From contig JAABQD010000006.1 of assembly GCA_011391635.1 (NCBI GenBank), forward strand, positions 40,451 through 104,450: a stretch of 64,000 bases of DNA, read 5' to 3'. The translations under genes were made by a program, and so were the position numbers. The stretch comes from Sulfurimonas sp. Its GTDB lineage: Bacteria > Campylobacterota > Campylobacteria > Campylobacterales > Sulfurimonadaceae. Positions 1 through 8,587 of this stretch are shown here, in pieces (positions within the stretch are counted from its first letter, which is position 1; every line of letters begins with the position of its first letter). Below the pieces are notes generated by a model. The model saw only the letters and a list, made by a program, of their open reading frames with translations. It did no database searches and was not told the DNA's origin.

Positions 1-266
1 AGTAAACTTCCAATAACCATAATGCCAAGACCTATAGCCATCGCATTTTTATACCCTGTTTTCTCAAGTACAAACGCCATAGGAAGAGCCATAACAGTAT
101 AAGCAATATAAAAAGCAAAGGTAACAAAAAGGGATTCAAATTCACTTAGATGACAAATAACTTTTAAAAATGGTATCAAAGAACCATTAAGCCATGTAAC
201 AAAACCAAAGATAAAGAAGAGTGTACCGATGATAGCCATAGGCATAAAAGTTGTAAATTTGGGCAT
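1..266 (-). CDS. MFS sugar permease, N-terminal part (FucP/GluP-like), cut by window edge
   Basis: The visible N-terminal 88 residues start MPKFTTFMPMAIIGTLFF and continue with GFVTWLNGSLIPFL and a second hydrophobic helix ending in a Lys-Thr-Gly-Tyr-Lys-Asn turn. This matches the fucose/glucose/galactose:H+ symporter branch of the major facilitator superfamily, an inner-membrane sugar importer. The start is supported by an AAGGAT ribosome site just upstream. Only the first two or three helices are present, so the substrate cannot be assigned. It lies just downstream of the HAD phosphatase gene (284-1105) on the same strand. Confidence 0.75.
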   Translation of the reverse strand, partial: MPKFTTFMPMAIIGTLFFIFGFVTWLNGSLIPFLKVICHLSEFESLFVTFAFYIAYTVMALPMAFVLEKTGYKNAMAIGLGIMVIGSL

Positions 267-283
267 AGAATATCCTTTTAGAG

Positions 284-1105
284 CTATTTTATTGAGGCAA
301 GGTAGTGAGCGACAGCATCTTCATCATTCGTGTGTGGCAGGATGATATTCGCTTGTTTTTTGACCTCTTCTTGAGCATTTGCGACGGCTACGGCTGTGTT
401 GGCCAAAGCGAACATGCCTAAATCATTGAAATTATCGCCAAAAACAGTGAGATTGGAGAGTTTAAAATCATGGTATTGGCTCACACTTAAAATGCCATGA
501 GATTTATCAGCATTTTTGTGTAGGACTGTGAGGAACCAACACCCAACATAGGCTTCAGGAGCTAAAATAAACTTTAAACTATCGCCAAAAATTTGCTTGA
601 GATGTGCTTCAAGATTGCGTAAAAGCTCCTCTTCTCCCATGTAAACTATCTTAAAATTGTCATCCATCGCTCTGAGATTTTTGCACTCTTGGAGATTGTC
701 ATCCTTGGAGTATCGTTTGAGTACACTGATTTGATGTGGATTTAAGATATCGGAGTATAAAAAAGCTTCACTGAGGTTTGTATCTGCTAAAGCCAAAACA
801 AAAGGATAAATGCCAAATTTGCCACCTTCATCAATAATAGTATCTGCAGCCTCTTTGCTTATAAATTTGGTATCAATAATTTTTTTGTCATAAGTGGCAA
901 TCAAAGCACCATCGAGGAGTATCATGGGTGTATTGATGATGATACCATCCAGAAACTGCATGGTTTTTTTGTAAGTTCTTGCCGTAGCAACACTCATGTG
1001 TGAAGTCGAAGCTTTTGCATTCCATTGCTCTTTGGTAAAACTGCTCAAAGATAAATCGGAGCGTAAAAAAGTGTGGTCAAGGTCTGTGATGTATATCTGT
1101 TTCAT
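284..1105 (-). CDS. HAD-superfamily phosphatase, Cof/SPP-like (subfamily IIB)
   Basis: The 273-residue protein opens with the HAD nucleophile motif as DLDHT (residues 8-12) and carries the late motif FGDNFNDLGM near residue 222, with the large cap between them that is typical of Cof-type IIB sugar-phosphate or cofactor phosphatases. It is predicted to be cytoplasmic and Mg-dependent, hydrolysing a small phosphate monoester; the substrate is not identifiable. It starts 2 bases after the NhaC antiporter gene ends on the same strand, so the two are probably co-transcribed, with the sugar permease following. A link to sugar-phosphate turnover is inference from that neighbour only. Confidence 0.8.
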   Translation of the reverse strand: MKQIYITDLDHTFLRSDLSLSSFTKEQWNAKASTSHMSVATARTYKKTMQFLDGIIINTPMILLDGALIATYDKKIIDTKFISKEAADTIIDEGGKFGIYPFVLALADTNLSEAFLYSDILNPHQISVLKRYSKDDNLQECKNLRAMDDNFKIVYMGEEELLRNLEAHLKQIFGDSLKFILAPEAYVGCWFLTVLHKNADKSHGILSVSQYHDFKLSNLTVFGDNFNDLGMFALANTAVAVANAQEEVKKQANIILPHTNDEDAVAHYLASIK

Positions 1106-1107
1106 TG

Positions 1108-2484
1108 TTAGCCTATAAAACTAAAAAGTATAAAAAAAACAAGGGCGATTGATGCAGCGATGAGTGCGTAAGGAAGCTGAGTTTTTACATGTTCCATCAC
1201 TTCACAATCACTCGCCATGGCTGAAATAATAGTAGTATCTGAGATGGGCGAACAGTGGTCACCAAAAACCCCACCTGAGATAACTGCACCAATGCAAAGA
1301 GCGATATTTGCATCCATGCCAACCGCCATAGGAACAGCAACCGGAATCATAATACTAAATGTTCCCCAGCTTGTTCCTGTTGCAAAGGAGATAACGCAAC
1401 TGAGTAAAAAGATAGTAGAAGCGAGGAGATAAACAGAAAGATTATCTGTGGCAAGTGTGGCTAAATACTCTCCTGTTTTGAGTTTGGTTGTGACATCTCC
1501 AATAGCAAAAGCCAAAAGCAGGATGAGTGCAATTGGAAAAAGTTTGATGCTTCCTTTGATGGCTGTGGAACCCCACGATGAGAGAGACATGTTTTTTGTG
1601 CCAACAAAATAGAAGAGTGTAAAAAGAAGTGTTGTACCCATAGTATAAAAAATGGCACTTGAGCCACTTCCTTTGAGGATATTGCCATCGCCCGTACTAT
1701 ATAAAAAAACAAAAACGAGTAAAACCATCAACACAATAGGTAAAATCATTGTGTACATACTTGCATTTCTCTCTTTATCGGCATGTGCAAGGGAAGTGGA
1801 TGCTAGAAAGCGACTTTTTTTCATAGCACCAAGATTGATATTGAAATAGATAGCTATAAAAGTAATTATTAAAATAGCTATTGCATAAAAATTGTATTTT
1901 ATAGAGTTTATTAAGATATCGATGCCATTGCCACTAAGAGTGCCTAAGGATATTTGTGTTGCAATAAGTCCAAGAAGAAGTGCACCCCAGCCATTCAGAA
2001 CGATAAGTGAGCTAATAGGAGCAGAGGTAGAATCACAAACAAAAGCGAGTTTGGCATGTGGAACTTCATATTTGTCACAAAGAGGTTTTCCAACTGCACC
2101 TGCGACAAGTGAAGTGATAGAGGACTCCACGAAAATAACAACTCCAATGATGTAAGGAAGTACCAAAGCCGAGCGACTAGAAGTGACAAGTTGCTTATTG
2201 TGGAGGTATGTAACAAATCCAGCAATCCCATGTGACCCTTCGATGAGAGCCATAATACTTCCAACAAGAAGTGCAAAACCTAGAGTCTTGAGTATCCACG
2301 GTTCACTTAAAAGCGAGAAAAAGAGTTGATAAACAGCTTGAAGTGAAGCTCCAATGGAGAAATTATTTAAGATAAAAAGTCCAAGAACTGTACCGCTCAA
2401 AAGAGCTAAAAGTACATTCTTAGAGTAGAGTGCGAGAAAAAGGGCTAAAAGTGATGGAAGAAGAGAGAGAGCAGAGAGTTCCAT
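1108..2484 (-). CDS. Na+/H+ antiporter, NhaC family
   Basis: The 458-residue integral membrane protein has about a dozen hydrophobic segments and the family blocks FVESSITSLVAGAVGKP, CDSTSAPISSL and GDHCSPISDTTIIS. These identify the NhaC-type Na_H_antiporter family, which exchanges sodium or other cations and small metabolites for protons at the inner membrane. Length is normal for the family. One copy of the dispersed CCACATGCC motif (2053-2061) encodes Pro-His-Ala in a cytoplasmic loop (EVPHAKL). It is translated ahead of the HAD gene in an apparent operon. Family members differ in substrate, so a Na+/organic-acid exchanger is also possible. Confidence 0.88.
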   Translation of the reverse strand: MELSALSLLPSLLALFLALYSKNVLLALLSGTVLGLFILNNFSIGASLQAVYQLFFSLLSEPWILKTLGFALLVGSIMALIEGSHGIAGFVTYLHNKQLVTSSRSALVLPYIIGVVIFVESSITSLVAGAVGKPLCDKYEVPHAKLAFVCDSTSAPISSLIVLNGWGALLLGLIATQISLGTLSGNGIDILINSIKYNFYAIAILIITFIAIYFNINLGAMKKSRFLASTSLAHADKERNASMYTMILPIVLMVLLVFVFLYSTGDGNILKGSGSSAIFYTMGTTLLFTLFYFVGTKNMSLSSWGSTAIKGSIKLFPIALILLLAFAIGDVTTKLKTGEYLATLATDNLSVYLLASTIFLLSCVISFATGTSWGTFSIMIPVAVPMAVGMDANIALCIGAVISGGVFGDHCSPISDTTIISAMASDCEVMEHVKTQLPYALIAASIALVFFILFSFIG

Positions 2485-2493
2485 GGAAGGATA

Positions 2494-3117
2494 TTAGAAC
2501 TCTATGCTTAGTAACATCAGACCAACGCGACCAAATTTTTCTCTGTAAAGTTCAGACTCCAAGGTTTGTGCTTCTTTAAAGCCTAATTTTTTATAGGAGA
2601 GTATCGTCTCTAAAGAGCCTATTTCAACTATACTTTGAGCGATTCTGTAGCCCTTGAGTCTTGCATTAAGAAGGCTTTTTTGCATAAGTGCTTTTAAAAT
2701 ACCTACATCAATGAAGCCCTCAACCTCTTCCATAAAGTCAAACATCAAAGTTCTATTGTTGAGTTCAAAATCACAACTATATAACACTTCTAAAGTTTCC
2801 CTCACATCACTATCGCATCCAGCTTCCATCAGTGCATCGATAAAAGTTTGCTTTGTAGCAATTCGAGGTTCATAACTACAAAGTGAACCGACACATTTAC
2901 CATCTACTTCGGCAATTAAAAAATTACTAAAATGACAATGACTTTTTGCATTTGCAGTAGTAAGAGCTTCTAATTTTTTTAAAACTATCGTATCTTCGTT
3001 TGTTTTGAAAATTAAATCAAAGATAGACTCTATTTTGTCAGCTCTACTACTTTGGAGTATCATTTGTGCTAAAAAAGAGGCATCCTGATTTGTTGCTTTT
3101 CTTATTGTAATGCTCAT
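2494..3117 (-). CDS. GNAT-family N-acetyltransferase-like protein
   Basis: The protein has the GNAT layout: N-terminal SITIRKATNQDASFL, a central strand with FLIAEVDGKCVGSL, and the C-terminal helix/strand ETILSYKKLGFKE. It probably acetylates a small molecule or protein using acetyl-CoA; the substrate is unknown. I choose the ATG at 3117 (207 residues) over the ATG at 3129, because the bases between them (GGAAGAAGT) form a good ribosome site for the downstream start. The usual acetyl-CoA loop (Q/RxxGxG/A) is not clear, as the segment reads KGYRIAQSIVE, so activity is less certain than fold. Confidence 0.65.
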   Translation of the reverse strand: MSITIRKATNQDASFLAQMILQSSRADKIESIFDLIFKTNEDTIVLKKLEALTTANAKSHCHFSNFLIAEVDGKCVGSLCSYEPRIATKQTFIDALMEAGCDSDVRETLEVLYSCDFELNNRTLMFDFMEEVEGFIDVGILKALMQKSLLNARLKGYRIAQSIVEIGSLETILSYKKLGFKEAQTLESELYREKFGRVGLMLLSIEF

Positions 3118-3170
3118 TACTTCTTCCATAAATTAATTAAACTCATATAATAGTAATAGTACCATATCTT

Positions 3171-3866
3171 ATGATAAAAAGTATATTAATTTTAACAACT
3201 CTTCAAACATTCTTATTTTGCAGTGAACAAATCCTCTTGGTCGTTGCAAAAGATTTCAATACATCCAAGGCATCTTTGGAGTGCTACGAAGATGGAAAAA
3301 GAGTATTTGACACAATTGAAGTAAATATCGGTGCCAATGGGCTTGGATGGGGTCTTGGTGCAATCAAACTCAGCCAAAAAGAGTCAGAACCACTCAAAAA
3401 AGAGGGGGACAAAAAAGCACCAGCCGGGCTCTTTCGTTTAGCGGAAGTTTTTGGTTATGAGAGAGCAAATAACGGGAATATGCCCTATTTATACGCCTCT
3501 AAAGAGCTTATTTGTGTCGATGATGTGAACTCTTCACTCTATAATCAAATAATCCACATGCCAAGTGAGAAACCACAAAGCTTTGAACTTATGCGACGCG
3601 ATGACAATCAGTATGAGTTAGGAATTACAGTTGGGCATAATAGCAGTGGTGTACGCGGGAGTGGCTCTTGTATCTTTATGCATATAAGTAAATCGCCAGA
3701 TGCACCAACCCTTGGCTGTACATCAATGCGTTTGGATGAGATTAAGAAGATAGCTTCATGGCTGGATAAGAGCAAAAACCCTACACTTATTCAGATTCCA
3801 AAATCTTCTTCGGGCGAGATACTCAGACGCTATCCTGAGTTAAAAAACTCAGAATTACTTCGTTAA
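3171..3866 (+). CDS. Secreted L,D-transpeptidase-like protein (YkuD fold)
   Basis: A 231-residue protein with a hydrophobic signal peptide (residues 1-18, ending near FLFCSEQ). The core matches YkuD/ErfK: APAGLFRL, then a C-terminal FMHISKSPDAPTLGCTSM, in which His and the Cys of GCTSM are the expected catalytic pair (the family motif is HxxxxxxxxxxGC). These periplasmic enzymes make or trim peptidoglycan cross-links, or change cell shape in Helicobacter and Campylobacter. A CCACATGCC copy at 3554-3562 encodes His-Met-Pro. It is convergent with argS, overlapping by 4 bases. The exact reaction (transpeptidase or carboxypeptidase) cannot be told. Confidence 0.75.
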   Translation: MIKSILILTTLQTFLFCSEQILLVVAKDFNTSKASLECYEDGKRVFDTIEVNIGANGLGWGLGAIKLSQKESEPLKKEGDKKAPAGLFRLAEVFGYERANNGNMPYLYASKELICVDDVNSSLYNQIIHMPSEKPQSFELMRRDDNQYELGITVGHNSSGVRGSGSCIFMHISKSPDAPTLGCTSMRLDEIKKIASWLDKSKNPTLIQIPKSSSGEILRRYPELKNSELLR

Positions 3867-5455
3867 TCTTCTTTACTCATCTGCTCTTTAGCCTCTATAC
3901 CTAGTAAAGAGAGTCCAGTTTTGAGAGAGAGGGCTACAACCATAAAGAGTTTAAGAAGTTTTGCTTCATCCTCCGTTCCAATAATGCGTACATCATAATA
4001 AAACTTATGCAATGAAGCAGCAAGAGATTTCAGATAATCAGGCAACTTTTGCACTTGACGCGAGGTAAAAGCATCTTCTACAATTTCTGGAAGAAGCAGT
4101 GCATCAAAAAGGAGGCTATCTGCATTTTCATCTAGCCCTTTGAGGGAAGCATTTAAAATTTCTTCTTGGCTTAAATCACTTTTTGAGAGAATAGTTTTAA
4201 TTCTGGCATGTGCATATTGTATGTAAAAAATAGGGTTTGAGCTATCTTGTTTTTTAAACTCAGCGAGGTCAAACTCCAAAGCAGTATCACTTTTTTTGGA
4301 AGCGAAAATATAGCGAAGTGCATCTGAACCAATCTCTTCGACGATATCACTCATTAAAATAACATTTCCCGCTCTTTTACTCATTTTGTAGGGTTCGCCA
4401 TCTTTGAGGAGGCTTACCATTTGTGAGAGTAAGACTTCAAGCTTTTGGCTATCATAGCCTAAAAATTCTACGGCAGCTTTCACACGCGAGATATATCCGT
4501 GGTGGTCAGCACCCCAAATATTGATGTAATGAGCATAATTTCTCTCAAACTTTTGGTTATGATAAACAATATCTCCGGCTAAATAAGTAGGTCGTTTATC
4601 TTCACGAACAACAACTCTATCTTTTTCATCTCCGTGACGCTCAGAAGCAATCCACATTTTTTCATCTTTTTCATACACACCATCGCCCATTTTTTCAAGG
4701 ACTCTTTCCCAATCATCATAGAGAGAAGACTCATAAACAAAAGTGTTAAAAAAGATATTTAAATCGCCTAAATCTTTGACGATGATTTCCATTACTTTGT
4801 CTTTTGCCCAAAGTGCAAGCTCTTTTTGACGTGATACATCATTTAAAATCTCTTTGCCAAAGAGTGCTACTGCTTCGCTGACAAGAGGAGCCAAATAATC
4901 ACCTCGGTAGTAACTCTCAGGATAGGCAACTTCTTCGCCTAAAACAGTTGCACGACCTTCTAACTGGATAGAAAGACCAAGTAAATCAATCTGATTTCCA
5001 GCATCATTCACATAATATTCAGCCGTAATGTCATACCCTAAATGGCGACCTAGTTTGAGAAGCGTATCCCCATAAACAGCACCTCTAGCATGACCTATGT
5101 GTAGCGGACCTGTTGGATTTGCACTGACAAACTCTAAGAGAATTTTCTCTTGTTTTTCTTGTTTTGCAAACTCAGAAGGATGCATCAAAGCCCATGAAGC
5201 ATAATCGCTTAAGAAATTTTCACTGAGGCGAAAATTGAGATACCCTTTTACAGATTCAACACTGTGAAAGACTTCACTTTCGTCAAAAGAGGAAGCTAAC
5301 TCTTCCGCAATAGCCATAGGAGATTGTTTAAGCTCTTTTGCAAGAGAGAAGGCAATAGGAGTAGCAAAATGACCAAAAGAACGATCTTTTGGCTTCTCTA
5401 AAACAACTTCACGACCAAATTTTTCACGCAATAGCGTCGATACTCGTTGTTTCAA
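3863..5455 (-). CDS. argS: Arginyl-tRNA synthetase
   Basis: The 530-residue class I aminoacyl-tRNA synthetase charges tRNA-Arg with arginine. Visible landmarks are the ArgS N-terminal additional domain (GHFATPIAFSLAKEL), the HIGH signature in NPTGPLHIGHARG near residue 118, the KMSK equivalent in YKMSKRAG, and the helical anticodon-binding domain with FYIQYAHARI. Length is typical. It follows tatA on the same strand, 3 bases apart; the order argS-tatA-gmk-acidic protein is the one I recall from Helicobacter pylori, which supports a Campylobacterota origin. Confidence 0.97.
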   Translation of the reverse strand: MKQRVSTLLREKFGREVVLEKPKDRSFGHFATPIAFSLAKELKQSPMAIAEELASSFDESEVFHSVESVKGYLNFRLSENFLSDYASWALMHPSEFAKQEKQEKILLEFVSANPTGPLHIGHARGAVYGDTLLKLGRHLGYDITAEYYVNDAGNQIDLLGLSIQLEGRATVLGEEVAYPESYYRGDYLAPLVSEAVALFGKEILNDVSRQKELALWAKDKVMEIIVKDLGDLNIFFNTFVYESSLYDDWERVLEKMGDGVYEKDEKMWIASERHGDEKDRVVVREDKRPTYLAGDIVYHNQKFERNYAHYINIWGADHHGYISRVKAAVEFLGYDSQKLEVLLSQMVSLLKDGEPYKMSKRAGNVILMSDIVEEIGSDALRYIFASKKSDTALEFDLAEFKKQDSSNPIFYIQYAHARIKTILSKSDLSQEEILNASLKGLDENADSLLFDALLLPEIVEDAFTSRQVQKLPDYLKSLAASLHKFYYDVRIIGTEDEAKLLKLFMVVALSLKTGLSLLGIEAKEQMSKED

Positions 5456-5458
5456 AAG

Positions 5459-5692
5459 TTATGCTTGTGTAGTAGTATTTGTATGTGTTGTAGAAGCTGT
5501 TGTTTCGCTTGACTCTACTTTTTTAGGAGGTGTAGCATCTGCAACTACACTATCATCTTCTTTCATCTCTTTTTTAAAGTTTTTGATTCCTTGACCAATC
5601 CCTTTTGCTAAATCTGGTATCTTTTTTGCACCAAATAGTAAAACAATAATTCCCAATATTACTAATAACTCCATTCCACTAGGCATACTCAT
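5459..5692 (-). CDS. tatA: Sec-independent translocase TatA/E subunit
   Basis: The 77-residue protein has one short N-terminal transmembrane helix ([20 protein letters not shown]), the conserved Phe-Gly at the helix end (LFGAKK), an amphipathic helix with [16 protein letters not shown], and a charged, Thr-rich tail. It is the pore-forming TatA component that exports folded proteins with twin-arginine signals across the inner membrane. TatB and TatC are not in the window. An AAGGA ribosome site supports the first ATG. A 130-base gap to gmk contains a possible minus-strand promoter. Confidence 0.93.
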   Translation of the reverse strand: MSMPSGMELLVILGIIVLLFGAKKIPDLAKGIGQGIKNFKKEMKEDDSVVADATPPKKVESSETTASTTHTNTTTQA

Positions 5693-5821
5693 AAATGTGT
5701 CCTTCTTTTTTAAATTTAAGTCGCAAAGTATATCTACTCTTTGCTGTAACTTCTCTTATCAAAATTGTATTAAATTTCTTGCAAAATTTTTAGCTATTTG
5801 AGTGCGATAGAGAGAAGTCGA

Positions 5822-6442
5822 TTATATGTCTTCCCATAGTTGAACAAAATTATTGAGTTCGTCATTGGACATTTTCACTCTTGCGATGACGGCAATGAGT
5901 CTCAGTAGCTCTGCTGCTTCGTTCAAATCGTCGTTAATTACAAGATAATCATACTCAGAAATTCTTTGTATCTCTCTTTTTGCCATTTTGATGCGGCGTT
6001 CAACAACCTCTTCGGAGTCTGTTGAACGATTTTGCAATCTGTTTTTGAGTTCCGAGAGAGAGGGAGGTGTGATAAAAACTGAAGTTGTAATATCGCCTAG
6101 GCGACTATTTACTGCAGTATTCCCTTGCACATCAATATCAAATAAAACTAATTTTCCAGCACTAAGAGCCTCTTTGACAGGTTTCATAGAAGTTCCATAA
6201 TAGTTTCCATGTACTACGGCATGTTCGAGAAACAGATCATTTTCTATATCTTTTATGAACTCTTCTTCGCTTACAAAGTGATAGTGTACACCATCAATTT
6301 CACCTTCACGAATTAGACGCGTGGTTGTAGAGATAGAAAAATAGCAATCCCCGATATCATCAAAAATTTTATTGATAAGAGAGCTTTTTCCAGCACCACT
6401 AGGACCTGAAAGGACTAAAACCGCACCACTATGTCGTTTCAC
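5822..6442 (-). CDS. gmk: Guanylate kinase
   Basis: The 206-residue protein has the P-loop SGPSGAGKSS at residues 12-21, the GMP-binding segment STTTRLIREGEIDGVHYHFV, and the lid region ending VVERRIKMAKRE. It phosphorylates GMP to GDP in purine nucleotide synthesis. It begins with GTG, whose first base is the last base of the upstream gene's TAG stop (shared at 6442), so translation of the two is almost certainly coupled. In many Campylobacterota the same acidic-protein gene precedes gmk. Confidence 0.96.
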   Translation of the reverse strand: MKRHSGAVLVLSGPSGAGKSSLINKIFDDIGDCYFSISTTTRLIREGEIDGVHYHFVSEEEFIKDIENDLFLEHAVVHGNYYGTSMKPVKEALSAGKLVLFDIDVQGNTAVNSRLGDITTSVFITPPSLSELKNRLQNRSTDSEEVVERRIKMAKREIQRISEYDYLVINDDLNEAAELLRLIAVIARVKMSNDELNNFVQLWEDI

Positions 6443-8514
6443 TACTTGTCACCTAAAGTGATATTGATAGAAATTTTCATGCCTTTGAGCGAAGCTGCAA
6501 CATCATGGTCTAAAAGGGCATTAAGAAGTTTTTTCAAAGACTCTACACCTTCATTTTCATCTGATGTACTCTCTTGGATAGATGTTACTTTGTCGAGTGC
6601 AAAATTATCTGCAACTTTATTCTCTTCTTCGAGTGTCTCATCGTCAAACTCTTCATCTAAAGAGTTCTCTTCAGGTTCTTGCATCTGCTCCTCAGGCTCT
6701 ATCTCTTCAACCTCTTCGCCAATTGCAAGTTTTAAATCCCTTGATGTGAGAGAGTCTATGCCTAAGAGGTCTTGTACATCGATTTCACTCTCTAAATCTT
6801 CATCACTTAACTCTTCAACTGCACTTTGAATCTGTTCTTCTAGCGACTCATCTTCTTGTGTATCAAAGATTGCATCTTCGATTTCAAGTTCTGCTTCATC
6901 TTCAATTTCGAGTTCTTCTTCTTGTATAGCATTGAGTATATCGTCTGTTGGAGACTCTTCTAGCTCTTTTGAAAGAGCATCTAGTGCATCATCCGAATCT
7001 TCTTCGTCAAAATTAAAATCCTCTTCATCTGCATCATTTTCTTTTTCATCGCTCATGTCAAGTTCTTCCATCTCTTTAGAGAGACTTTGAAGTGTATCAT
7101 CCAAGTCCAAAGCATCTTCGAGCTCATCGTTGCTCATTGAAGTCTCATCTGTTTCTTCTAAGTTCAGAGCATCTTCAAGTTCATCGTCGCTCGTTGAAGT
7201 CTCATCTGTTTCTTCCAAGTTCAAAGCATCTTCGAGCTCATCGTCGCTCGTTGAAGTCTCATCTGTTTCTTCCAAGTTCAAAGCATCTTCAAGTTCATCG
7301 TCGCTCATTGAAGTCTCATCTGTTTCTTCCAAGTTCAAAGCATCTTCAAGTTCATCGTCGCTCGTTGAAGTGTCATCTGTTTCTTCCAAGTCCAAAGCAT
7401 CTTCAAGCTCATCGTCGCTTATTGGAGCAGTTTTTGTTTCTTCTAAGTTGAACTCTTCTTCAAGTTCACTATCGAGTTCATCATCAAGAGAGAGAGGATC
7501 CAATTCATCATCAAAGTCTGAGTTTTTTTCTTCACCTAACTCTTCATCCAAATCCCCAAGGAGATCTTCTAAATCTTCATCGAGTTCTAAAGATTGAGCC
7601 ATTTCATCTTCTGTATCCAGTTCGGATGCTGACTCTGATTCATCTGCCTCATTTAAAAGTTCTTGAACTTCTTGAAGCTCATCTTTGTCTAATACTGAAG
7701 CCTCTTCAGGTTCTTCAATTAATAAATCTGTCTCTTTTAAGTCATCTAAAGAGAGTTCGTCATGTAAATTATCTAACTCATCATCAAGTGAGAGCTCATC
7801 ATGTAAATTATCTAACTCATCATCAAGTGAGAGTTCGTCATCTAAAGTATCCAACTCTTCATCCAGAGAAATTTCACTCCCTAAATTATCTAATTCTTCA
7901 TTGAGAGAGACTTCATCTAGTGAAAGTTTATCATCATGTAGGTAATCCAAGGCTTCTTCATCAAGAGGGAGTTCATCATCAAAAGAGGGTTCATCAAGAG
8001 AGATTTCATTGTTTTTCAGTTTATCTAACTCATCATCTAAAGAGAAATCAATACTTCCTAAATCTTCGAGATCTTCAATTTCTTCTAAACCTTCAATCTC
8101 TCCTAGCTCTTCATGAAAAGAGATTTCATCGCCATTGAGTTCATGAAATTGGTTTCGTTCATTTTTTGTATCTGCTGTATTGTAATCTTGCGAATCGAGA
8201 CCTTTTCCTAATGAGGAGAAGAGTTCAACGAGTTCTGTAGGTAAAAAAGGTTTTTTTAATGTAGCTGTAAAACCACTTACTTCCGTTGCATTTTTTGCAC
8301 AGATAAAGAGAGATTTTTTAAATCTTACTTTACTATTTATATTTTCCCATACTTCATCACTATAAACAGTATCATCTATAACTAATAAATCGCATGAAAC
8401 CCCATCTATATCATTCATATTTCCTATTACTTCTAAGACATCGGAAGTCTTTTGTGCACTGAGCGTTACCAATTTATTAACTACTGGATTGTCATTTAAA
8501 AGCAATATTTTCAT
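6442..8514 (-). CDS. Receiver-like domain fused to long acidic, repeat-rich tail (poly-E-rich protein)
   Basis: A 690-residue protein. Residues 1-105 look like a response-regulator receiver: LLLNDNP in place of the acidic pair, LLVIDDTVY at the phosphorylation strand, and KKPFLPTEL matching the conserved Lys-Pro-Phe. The remaining ~550 residues are dominated by Asp, Glu, Ser and Leu, with two tandem-repeat blocks (13-residue and 19-residue units, listed separately), and should be disordered. The last ~35 residues (SLKKLLNALLDHDVAASLKG onward) look folded and may be the conserved functional end. The position before gmk matches the poly-E-rich protein of Helicobacter. I infer a scaffold or regulatory role; the function is not known to me. 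Confidence 0.75.
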   Translation of the reverse strand: MKILLLNDNPVVNKLVTLSAQKTSDVLEVIGNMNDIDGVSCDLLVIDDTVYSDEVWENINSKVRFKKSLFICAKNATEVSGFTATLKKPFLPTELVELFSSLGKGLDSQDYNTADTKNERNQFHELNGDEISFHEELGEIEGLEEIEDLEDLGSIDFSLDDELDKLKNNEISLDEPSFDDELPLDEEALDYLHDDKLSLDEVSLNEELDNLGSEISLDEELDTLDDELSLDDELDNLHDELSLDDELDNLHDELSLDDLKETDLLIEEPEEASVLDKDELQEVQELLNEADESESASELDTEDEMAQSLELDEDLEDLLGDLDEELGEEKNSDFDDELDPLSLDDELDSELEEEFNLEETKTAPISDDELEDALDLEETDDTSTSDDELEDALNLEETDETSMSDDELEDALNLEETDETSTSDDELEDALNLEETDETSTSDDELEDALNLEETDETSMSNDELEDALDLDDTLQSLSKEMEELDMSDEKENDADEEDFNFDEEDSDDALDALSKELEESPTDDILNAIQEEELEIEDEAELEIEDAIFDTQEDESLEEQIQSAVEELSDEDLESEIDVQDLLGIDSLTSRDLKLAIGEEVEEIEPEEQMQEPEENSLDEEFDDETLEEENKVADNFALDKVTSIQESTSDENEGVESLKKLLNALLDHDVAASLKGMKISINITLGDK
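7093..7416 (-). repeat. 57-bp in-frame tandem repeat (five full units plus a partial sixth)
   Basis: Inside the acidic protein gene. Each 57-base unit encodes DDELEDALNLEETDETSTS with small changes: units at 7360-7416, 7303-7359, 7246-7302, 7189-7245 and 7132-7188, then a 39-base partial unit at 7093-7131 beginning Asn-Asp-Glu. Units differ by only a few bases, so copy number could change by recombination or slippage without breaking frame. The long open frames read on the opposite strand here are by-products of the repeats. Confidence 0.9.
7747..7863 (-). repeat. 39-bp in-frame tandem repeat (three units, one degenerate)
   Basis: A second block in the acidic protein gene. Each 39-base unit encodes DDELDNLHDELSL. 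The units at 7747-7785 and 7786-7824 are nearly identical; the one at 7825-7863 (DEELDTLDDELSL) has drifted. The period differs from the 57-base block, so the two arrays arose separately. Confidence 0.85.
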
Positions 8515-8587
8515 ATAAATTCCTCTATGTGGTGCAAATTACATTTTATGTAAAAGCTATATTTGGCACTATTGTATCAAAAAAAAA

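Noticed and set aside
7092..7945. Several long plus-strand open frames rich in Ser/Lys/His opposite the acidic protein
   Set aside because: They mirror the tandem repeats of the real minus-strand gene, lack ribosome sites, and have low-complexity composition.
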